From contig JACCRA010000308.1 of assembly GCA_013813825.1 (NCBI GenBank), positions 1-5,997 of the forward strand: a stretch of DNA of 5,997 nt, in the 5' to 3' direction. The position numbers were made by a program, and so were the translations under genes. Below the pieces are notes generated by a model that did no database searches, was not told the DNA's origin, and saw nothing but the letters and a program-made list of their open reading frames with translations. Positions 1 to 4,723 of the stretch are shown here, in pieces (positions within the stretch are counted from its first letter, which is position 1; the number at the start of each line of letters is the position of its first letter). This DNA is from Pyrinomonadaceae bacterium (GTDB lineage Bacteria > Acidobacteriota > Blastocatellia > Pyrinomonadales > Pyrinomonadaceae).

Positions 1-1255
1 CAAGCAGGACGAGGTCGGCAAGCTTCCCCTTCTCGATTGTGCCGAGCGAATCCGACTTGCCGAGGTACTGCGCGGGGTTGCGCGTCGCCGTCTGCAAGGC
101 TTGCATCGGAGTCATTCCCGCTTCGACGAACAGCGCGAGTTCATCATGCAGGGTGAAGCCGGGACGCACGTCGGGACGACGCCCGCCCGATTTGCTGGCA
201 AAGTCGGTTGCCGCCAAAATACTTACGCCTGAGCGTTGCATTAGCCCGACGAGTTGAACAAATCTTTGGAAAAGTTTATTGCGTCCCGCCGCCGCCGCTT
301 GGTATTTGGCATCCGTCGCCGCGAGTCTTTCAGCGTCTTGCATAAAAGAGCGGTAGCCGCTAAGTGTCGGAACAAAATATGTGCCGTTTCGAGAAAAATT
401 TGCGAACAGCGCGACGGCTTTTTTGTCGGTGAATTCAGCCATTGCCGCTATTGGGTCTTTCGTTGGTTGTCTGCCCGGCGCAACGCCGTCAAAAACAATG
501 CTTTCAATCAACGTCTCAATATGTTCAAGACTTATTGTTCTGGCATCAGACGCTTCCGCCGCTCGAACGCTTCGCGGTAGATGAGTGGCTAACGGAATTT
601 TTTGCTTCCGGCACTCGTCCGCAAGGGCGAGATAAGCGTCACGCGAAACTCCGTTATGTACTTTGATAAAATCAACGCCGCGCTGCTTCTGTGTTACGAC
701 AGCTTGGCGGGCTTCTTCCGGGTTGTTCACCACAATCGTCAGAGCAGCGCGAAGTTCATCCATCTGTTTCGGACCGTCAACGAAAGCGCCGGCTTGAAAG
801 ATGCGCGGACCCGTGATTGTTCCGTCGGTAATCTCTTTGCGCCACTTAGCAATTTGCTCAAAGTCGCCGCCCATGTCGCGCACTCCCGTCACGCCATTGG
901 CGATGAGCGCCGGAAATGCCGTGAACGGGGGCTGCTTCGTATCCGCATAGAACGACAGATGCGTATGCATATCCCACAAGCCCGGGATGAGGAACTTGCC
1001 TGAAGCATCGATCACTTGCGCGCCCTTCGGCGGACGAACCTTGCTGGTGCGTCCGAGCGTCGTAATGCGTTCGCCTGTAATCACGACGGTCATATCCGGT
1101 TGAGCCGGTGAGCCGGTCGCGTCTATTAAGGTCACATGTGTAAAGACAAGCGTCTTAGTTTGCGTCAGCCGTGTCGGCTGCGCGAGAGATGTGTTTGTCG
1201 CGAGCAACAGGATCGCCGCCGTCGCTAATAAAATACGTCCAGACGGTTTCTTCAT
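1..1255 (-). CDS. Secreted metal-dependent amidohydrolase (imidazolonepropionase-like, COG1228 type), 3' end cut by window edge
   Basis: The frame is open for 418 codons from the ATG at 1255 to the window edge, so the C-terminus is missing. The N-terminus (MKKPSGRILLATAAILLL...) is a signal peptide with likely cleavage after Ala25 (SLA|Q), so the enzyme acts outside the cytoplasm. All metal ligands of a binuclear amidohydrolase TIM barrel are visible: H97-x-H99 in GLWDMHTH, K198 (FIKVHNG, the carboxylated lysine), H225 (ATHLPR), H245 (LEHIE) and D351 (AATDF). The end, GTIEKGKLADLVLL, is the family's C-terminal beta-sandwich signature, so only a few tens of residues should be missing. Known relatives include Xaa-Pro and Xaa-Arg/Lys dipeptidases, but the substrate here cannot be read from sequence. 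GGAAGG lies 10 bases before the ATG. An in-frame ATG six codons upstream (1273) lacks a ribosome binding site. The gene is 92 bases behind the M56 gene on the same strand and is probably co-transcribed. Confidence 0.93.
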   Translation of the reverse strand, partial: MKKPSGRILLATAAILLLATNTSLAQPTRLTQTKTLVFTHVTLIDATGSPAQPDMTVVITGERITTLGRTSKVRPPKGAQVIDASGKFLIPGLWDMHTHLSFYADTKQPPFTAFPALIANGVTGVRDMGGDFEQIAKWRKEITDGTITGPRIFQAGAFVDGPKQMDELRAALTIVVNNPEEARQAVVTQKQRGVDFIKVHNGVSRDAYLALADECRKQKIPLATHLPRSVRAAEASDARTISLEHIETLIESIVFDGVAPGRQPTKDPIAAMAEFTDKKAVALFANFSRNGTYFVPTLSGYRSFMQDAERLAATDAKYQAAAAGRNKLFQRFVQLVGLMQRSGVSILAATDFASKSGGRRPDVRPGFTLHDELALFVEAGMTPMQALQTATRNPAQYLGKSDSLGTIEKGKLADLVLL

Positions 1256-1289
1256 CGTTGGGTGACCTTCCATCGCTGACGGATCATGT

Positions 1290-1319
1290 GTTCGCCTTTC
1301 GACGAACGCTCCGGCGAAC
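1290..1319 (-). repeat. Inverted repeat in the M56-amidohydrolase gap (7-bp stem, 16-base loop)
   Basis: GTTCGCC (1290-1296) pairs perfectly with GGCGAAC (1313-1319) around a 16-base loop, inside the 92-base gap between the M56 stop and the amidohydrolase start. No run of T follows in the direction of transcription, so it is not a convincing intrinsic terminator. It could be an mRNA processing or attenuating hairpin, or chance in a GC-rich spacer. Confidence 0.35.
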
Positions 1320-1347
1320 GACCTGCTACTCTTACCCTCCGCCGCCG

Positions 1348-3501
1348 TTACTTGTCGCTCGAATCTTTAATGATCCCGGTCTGTTTGAGCGCGATGATCT
1401 GGTCGATGGATAACTCTCCCAACTTACTTCGCGCGGCGCGCACAAACCCCGGCGTCACGCCCATGATGCGTAGCTGTGCGAGTTGGTTTGGCGACAAGTC
1501 GGCGAACCCCGTGGCGCGCATCCCGGCGATGAACTCCGGCGTGACGCCGTGGATGCGGAAGGTGAGTAGTTGATTCGCGGAAAGATTCGGGTAGCCCGCC
1601 TCGCGCATTTTTTTGATGTATTCGGGAGTGACCCCGTGGATCCGGAAGGTTGAGAGTTTGCCCGGCGTTAGTTCGGCGAAACCGGCGGCGCGCATCGCTT
1701 CGATGTAGGCGGGCGTCACGCCGTGAATTCGCATCGTGGCGAGTTGGTTGACGGAAAGATCGCTCAAGCCGATGGCGCGCAGGCTCTTGACGTAATTGGC
1801 GGTGACGCCATGCGTCTTGAGTTGGATCAATTGATTGACGGAAAGGTTTTGGAAACCGACAGTCGCCAGTTCTTCAATGTAATCCGACGACTGCTCCCGC
1901 GACTGCTCTTTGCGCTTGGTCGCGTCTTCTTGTTCGTTTTCCTGCTCGTACTTGAATTTGAAGTCGGGGTTGATGCGGATGTTGATTTGAGGATTAACGT
2001 GCGGCATCGGCATGGCAAAGGGCGTTTCCACCGGCGAACTCAAGTCCGTAGTATCTTCGGCAGTATCTCGTTCGATGTCTTGCGCTGTGTCGCGTTCGAT
2101 GTCTGCTTCGATTGACTGGGTAGCGGTGGGATCGTCATCCGCCTCATCGTCTTTGTCTTTTCGTTTCTGCTCTTGCTCTGAAGTTTGTCGCGCCGCGTCT
2201 TGCACTGCCTTCTCGTCCCGCGACGATGAATCAACGGCGAAAGCCGAATCGGATGCCGGGCTATCAACCGCTTGTCGCTTTGCGTCAGAGGCAATCGTTT
2301 GATCGGAAGTGTTGCGGGCGGCGCGTGCCACAGGGCGGACGGCGGCAATAGTCAGCGCCGCGAAACATAGCAACGCGGTAACGCTAATGGTCATCGCGCG
2401 TGGCGTCGTCTGACTTTTGCCATCCTTTTCGAGAATGGCGAGGAGCCGATTTTCCAATTGCGATTGCCGCGCCATCGCCACCGACGCGATGGCCGACATC
2501 TCGAACGTGGGGCACGACCGAAGCGAACGCGCGATCTCTAACAAGTGGTGCGCGTAGTCGGATGGTTTAGCGCCGACGCTCAGCACGTAGCCGTCGCACG
2601 CGCGCTCGCGCTCGATGCGTGATTGACTGGCGGCGTACCACACGAGCGGGTTGAACCAGTACAGCGCACACGCCGTCTGTGTTAGTAATTGCGTGAGACA
2701 ATCGCGGCGCGCGACGTGTGCCAACTCGTGCAACAACACCACGCGGCGACGCTCTTCCGACCACTCGCCGGCGTTTGCAGGCAGCAACACCGCCGGACGC
2801 CAGACGCCGCAGGCGATTGGCATTAGTGTTTGCTCACTACGTAACAGCCGCACTTTCCCAGTCAGCTTGAGATCAATTAACAGAGTCGAGAACAACCGCT
2901 GCCACGCACCTTTATCAAATTCCGTCGCCCGGCGCGCCAGCAAACTCGTTCCGATGATTCCGACGAGCAGCCGGAGCAGCAGCGCCAACGCTCCCGTGAG
3001 CCACACGGCTAATGCCAAAGTTGTCCAATGCGGTATGTGAGGCGTGGCGGAAACTGGTGATGGCATTGAAGCATTCCCAGACCCGTCCACGAATGCGGCG
3101 GACAATTGCGACTCCGAGACAAACAGCCGCACCTCAGCTTCAGCAATCTTAAACGAAGAGGTGTGATTGTTCTGTCCACGCGTCAGTGGCGGACTTGGCT
3201 GCTCACTGACCACACTCGTCGAATTTGACCCGCTCATAAAACTTGTGGTGGTTGCTAACTCCGGCAGGACTGGCACTTGCCACACGCCAAGAGTTGATGA
3301 CAACAGAGGCAAAACAAGTGAGCCGCACAAAGCGACAGTCCAGAGCAAGTGGCGCGTTCCCGCGTGACGCCGACGCAAGATGAAACAGAGCACGAGGACA
3401 AAACCCAACAGCGCCGTCGTTTTGATCGCGGAGCCAAAGAGCAACGAAATCATCCCTGAAGCACTAGGCGCGAGCGATGCGAAATCTTGAAAGGCTTTCA
3501 T
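1348..3501 (-). CDS. M56-family (BlaR1/MecR1-like) membrane zinc peptidase and sensor with C-terminal 29-residue repeats
   Basis: This 717-residue protein would sense a signal outside the membrane and, by family analogy, trigger inactivation of the BlaI-type repressor encoded just upstream. Numbering is from the ATG at 3501. Hydrophobic segments lie at about 16-42, 50-71, 158-188 and 369-389, the BlaR1-like four-helix layout. The zinc site is HELAH (H258, E259, H262), with the third ligand probably in the ERERACD stretch (E297 or E299, with D303). After the last helix comes a charged, Q/E/D/K-rich linker (about 398-542), then five 29-residue repeats and a degenerate sixth (about 543-710). There is no penicillin-binding domain with an SxxK signature. 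Start choice: an open frame extends to a TTG at 3507, but GGAAGGA (3510-3516) is only 2 bases from that TTG and 8 from the ATG. The ATG is 2 bases past the repressor stop, which suggests translational coupling. Assignment to M56 is firm; the ligand is unknown. Confidence 0.93.
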   Translation of the reverse strand: MKAFQDFASLAPSASGMISLLFGSAIKTTALLGFVLVLCFILRRRHAGTRHLLWTVALCGSLVLPLLSSTLGVWQVPVLPELATTTSFMSGSNSTSVVSEQPSPPLTRGQNNHTSSFKIAEAEVRLFVSESQLSAAFVDGSGNASMPSPVSATPHIPHWTTLALAVWLTGALALLLRLLVGIIGTSLLARRATEFDKGAWQRLFSTLLIDLKLTGKVRLLRSEQTLMPIACGVWRPAVLLPANAGEWSEERRRVVLLHELAHVARRDCLTQLLTQTACALYWFNPLVWYAASQSRIERERACDGYVLSVGAKPSDYAHHLLEIARSLRSCPTFEMSAIASVAMARQSQLENRLLAILEKDGKSQTTPRAMTISVTALLCFAALTIAAVRPVARAARNTSDQTIASDAKRQAVDSPASDSAFAVDSSSRDEKAVQDAARQTSEQEQKRKDKDDEADDDPTATQSIEADIERDTAQDIERDTAEDTTDLSSPVETPFAMPMPHVNPQINIRINPDFKFKYEQENEQEDATKRKEQSREQSSDYIEELATVGFQNLSVNQLIQLKTHGVTANYVKSLRAIGLSDLSVNQLATMRIHGVTPAYIEAMRAAGFAELTPGKLSTFRIHGVTPEYIKKMREAGYPNLSANQLLTFRIHGVTPEFIAGMRATGFADLSPNQLAQLRIMGVTPGFVRAARSKLGELSIDQIIALKQTGIIKDSSDK
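1372..1877 (-). repeat. Tandem 29-residue (87-base) helical repeats inside the M56 gene
   Basis: The conserved Gly of the GVT motif recurs at residues 565, 594, 623, 652 and 681 of the M56 protein, exactly 29 apart, with a last degenerate copy near 709. The consensus is roughly L-S-x-N-Q-L-x-x-x-R-I-H-G-V-T-P-x-Y/F-I, followed by x-x-M-R-x-A-G-F/Y. It reads as two short helices per unit, so it probably forms a solenoid-like surface on the outer face of the membrane. The DNA copies are diverged while the protein pattern is kept, which suggests selection on the protein rather than recent slippage. Confidence 0.9.
2057..2106 (-). repeat. Short direct repeat encoding DIERDTA(Q/E) twice in the acidic linker
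   Basis: The linker of the M56 protein contains an eight-residue unit twice in a row, DIERDTAQ then DIERDTAE, encoded by a near-identical 24-base duplication. It lies in a low-complexity, highly charged stretch between the last membrane helix and the 29-residue repeats, and looks like a small slippage duplication. Confidence 0.7.
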
Positions 3502-3503
3502 AG

Positions 3504-3893
3504 TCAACGTCCTTCCTTTCTGGCTTGTCTGATTAAACGCTCCATGCGCTCCAACTCTTCGTTCGATAAATGTTCCTGCGAGATGTCGAGCAACGCCGCC
3601 ACCGCCTCTTCCGTCGAATCGGCGAAGAAGGTTTGCAGCACGCGCTTTAAGGCCGAATGCTTCACCTTGTCGCGCGCCACGATGGGCAGATAGACGTAGC
3701 GCGGGCCTTCCTGCGCGTGGCGCAGATGCCCTTTCTCTTCCAGCACGCGCAAGAGCGCGCGCACCGCCGAGTAACCCGGCGGATCGGGCAGATGCTCAAC
3801 CACTTCGGCCGCTGTGGCCTGCCCGCGCTGGTAAACGATGTCCATAATCTGCTGCTCACGCCGCGAAAGCGTGATGTGCGGTTGCTCGCTCAT
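3504..3893 (-). CDS. blaI: BlaI/MecI/CopY-family winged-helix repressor
   Basis: A 129-residue cytoplasmic DNA-binding protein, the usual length for BlaI/MecI. Residues about 7-72 are the winged helix: LSRREQQIMDIVYQRG, then the TAAEVVEHL helix, the recognition helix PGYSAVRALLRVLEEKGHL (39-57) and the wing GPRYVYLP. Residues about 75-122 (KHSALKRVLQTFFADSTEE onwards) are the helical dimerisation and cleavage region. It should bind the palindrome upstream as a dimer and repress its own operon. The start is the ATG at 3893, preceded by a strong GGAAGGAG (3902-3909) at 8 bases. A GTG at 3941 would add 16 residues (MCGWQAEFDYSEGAAR) unlike the family and with no ribosome binding site. It lies directly ahead of the M56 gene (2-base gap), the standard blaI-blaR1 pairing. 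The symbol denotes the family; control of a beta-lactamase is not shown. Confidence 0.94.
   Translation of the reverse strand: MSEQPHITLSRREQQIMDIVYQRGQATAAEVVEHLPDPPGYSAVRALLRVLEEKGHLRHAQEGPRYVYLPIVARDKVKHSALKRVLQTFFADSTEEAVAALLDISQEHLSNEELERMERLIRQARKEGR
3510..3516 (-). promoter_or_regulatory. Ribosome binding site of the M56 gene, inside the end of the repressor gene
   Basis: GGAAGGA overlaps the last codons of the repressor gene and is 8 bases from the ATG at 3501, but only 2 bases from the in-frame TTG at 3507. It therefore selects the ATG and supports coupled translation. Confidence 0.8.
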
Positions 3894-3901
3894 TCGCGCT
3901 G

Positions 3902-3909
3902 CTCCTTCC
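3902..3909 (-). promoter_or_regulatory. Ribosome binding site of the BlaI-type repressor
   Basis: GGAAGGAG sits 8 bases before the ATG at 3893 and decides this start over the upstream GTG at 3941. Confidence 0.85.
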
Positions 3910-3942
3910 GAATAATCAAATTCAGCCTGCCATCCACACACA

Positions 3943-3990
3943 AAGTTAATGCTAGATTTTTAGCACGTGCTAAAAATCTAGCATTAACTT
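3943..3990. promoter_or_regulatory. Perfect 48-bp palindrome, probable BlaI-type operator
   Basis: Two 24-base arms match with no mismatch and no spacer; the centre is CACGTG, with the axis between 3966 and 3967. Each arm contains its own smaller dyad TGCTA-N6-TAGCA (3950-3965 and 3968-3983), so the site offers two dimer-sized operators in mirror arrangement. It covers the -10 element and predicted start of the leftward promoter, 50 bases before the repressor ATG. BlaI-family repressors are known to bind short dyads over their own promoters and autoregulate. Assignment to this BlaI is inferred from position and symmetry. Confidence 0.88.
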
Positions 3991-4003
3991 GAAGAACCGT
4001 CAA
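3975..4003 (-). promoter_or_regulatory. Sigma-70-like promoter of the blaI-M56 operon
   Basis: Read leftward: TTGACG (-35, 4003-3998), a 17-base spacer, then TAGATT (-10, 3980-3975) preceded by TG at the extended -10 position. Transcription should begin near the palindrome axis (about 3967-3968). That leaves a leader of about 75 bases whose 5' end contains one TGCTA-N6-TAGCA hairpin. The -10 lies inside the palindrome, so a bound repressor would block it. The mirror -10 on the + strand has no matching -35. Confidence 0.75.
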
Positions 4004-4021
4004 TAAAATTTTTTCTATGGG

Positions 4022-4186
4022 CTAAAGACTTGAACGCATTTGGAGGGGTGCTGAACTACCGATTCGGAATGTCCGTACCCTTTTATCGCCATTCCCTAAT
4101 CTGGGCACAGAGGGGTTCAGGACGCGCAGCTTTCCCCAAAGATCGCGCATCTTTTGTGGCGACATGGATCGTTGCCGCACTCGTAA
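4022..4186. other. Gap upstream of the blaI promoter with no convincing gene
   Basis: No recognisable gene is present. A leftward 56-codon frame (ATG at 4192, TAG at 4022-4024; MSLRVRQRSMSPQKM...) and a rightward frame from 4030 both lack a good ribosome binding site and any family I recognise. Near 4156-4220 the rightward frame reads IVAALVNSSARNGGDRY, which resembles the stretch preceding the C-terminal domain of extended SDRs. It may be a frameshifted upstream piece of the relic that follows. Confidence 0.4.
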
Positions 4187-4441
4187 ACTCATCTGCTCGT
4201 AACGGCGGAGACCGTTACAAACAAAAAGTTAGCTGAGGCGGTTGCCAAACTCGTCGGCGTCAAAACGGAAAGCCTCACGCTTGACGAAACTCAGGAGAGA
4301 TTCGGCGCGCTGACCGGCTTTCTTTCGATCAACAATCAACTCTCAGCCGGGAAAGCGCGACGCGAACTCAATTGGCGACCGCGCGGCGATGTTTCTATAT
4401 TGCAAGACATCGAAAGCGGTTCATATCGCAACACGTTTTGA
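4187..4441 (+). pseudogene. C-terminal relic of an extended SDR (NAD-dependent epimerase/dehydratase-like)
   Basis: The frame ending at TGA 4439-4441 is open only back to a TAA at 4184-4186. From about 4208 it encodes ETVTNKKLAEAVAKLVGV, then LDETQERFGALTGF, then LSINNQLSAGKARRELNWRP, and ends DIESGSYRNTF. This is the typical C-terminal substrate-domain tail of an extended SDR, including the K/R-A-R-R-E-L-x-W-x-P signature. The Rossmann domain, the TGxxGxxG motif and the YxxxK active site are absent, so only about 80 of an expected roughly 300 residues remain. There is no plausible start codon or ribosome binding site. The join near 4205 may be a frameshift or a deletion edge. Identification as an SDR tail is by my recognition of the pattern. 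Confidence 0.75.
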
Positions 4442-4451
4442 TAAATACCAC

Positions 4452-4723
4452 ATGAGTAGAAAATGGGCGACAAATAAGTATGGTTGATCAGTGACAATTC
4501 CACCGGCTTCAAGCATGAGGCGGCAGAAGCGTTAGCGCAAGGTCACAAAGTTGTGGCAACGGCACACAAGTTCGAAATGTTGAAAGATGTGGTTGAAAAG
4601 TATCTGGAGACCCGGCGCGCCGTGACGAAAAGAGATGAAGTTGAAACAACAATCGATGCGGCAACGAAATTGTTCGGTCCCATCGCACCCCCACAGATCA
4701 CGGAAGTCGCCGTGATAGGATGA
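4452..4723 (+). pseudogene. N-terminal relic of a classical short-chain dehydrogenase, frameshifted and truncated
   Basis: ATG 4452 begins MSRKWATNKYG and then hits a stop (TGA 4485-4487). From 4478 another frame continues with VWLISDNSTGFKHEAAEALA, then QGHKVVATAHKFEMLKDVVE and [20 protein letters not shown]. This is the beginning of a classical SDR (expected WLITGxSTGFG, GHxVVATAR, DVTxxxEVxxxxxxAxxxFGRID). The cofactor loop TGxxxGxG is damaged (SDNSTGFK), a few residues seem lost before VTKRDEV, and NNAG and the catalytic Ser, Tyr and Lys are absent because the frame ends at 4723. A TTG at 4484 gives a 79-codon frame but has no ribosome binding site. Its TGA overlaps the next gene's ATG (ATGA, 4720-4723). 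Confidence 0.78.

Noticed and set aside
39..1003. Several rightward open frames of 67-133 codons across 39-1003
   Set aside because: They lie antisense to the amidohydrolase, whose metal ligands and family motifs are continuous on the opposite strand. They match no family and have no ribosome binding sites.
1723..3040. Rightward frames at 1723-2115, 2012-2302 and 2651-3040
   Set aside because: They are antisense shadows of the M56 gene in GC-rich DNA, with Arg/Ser-rich low-complexity translations.
1348..3893. Calling the pair a true beta-lactam resistance regulator
   Set aside because: No beta-lactamase or PBP gene is present and the M56 protein lacks a penicillin-binding sensor domain. Only the family assignment is supported.
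3894..3941. GTG-initiated 16-residue N-terminal extension of the repressor
   Set aside because: It has no ribosome binding site and no similarity to family N-termini. The ATG at 3893 has GGAAGGAG at ideal spacing.
3943..3990. The palindrome as a bidirectional intrinsic terminator
   Set aside because: The stem is AT-rich, no T-run follows on either strand, and it overlaps a good -35/-10 promoter directly upstream of a BlaI-type gene. An operator explains it better.
4030..4236. Rightward 68-codon frame as a real small gene
   Set aside because: It has no recognisable family, and its 3' part overlaps the extended-SDR relic in another frame. At most it includes a frameshifted piece of that relic.
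4484..4723. 79-codon frame with a TTG start as an intact small protein
   Set aside because: It reads as the start of a classical SDR with a damaged cofactor loop and no catalytic residues. A matching N-terminus lies in another frame from 4452, so it is a relic.
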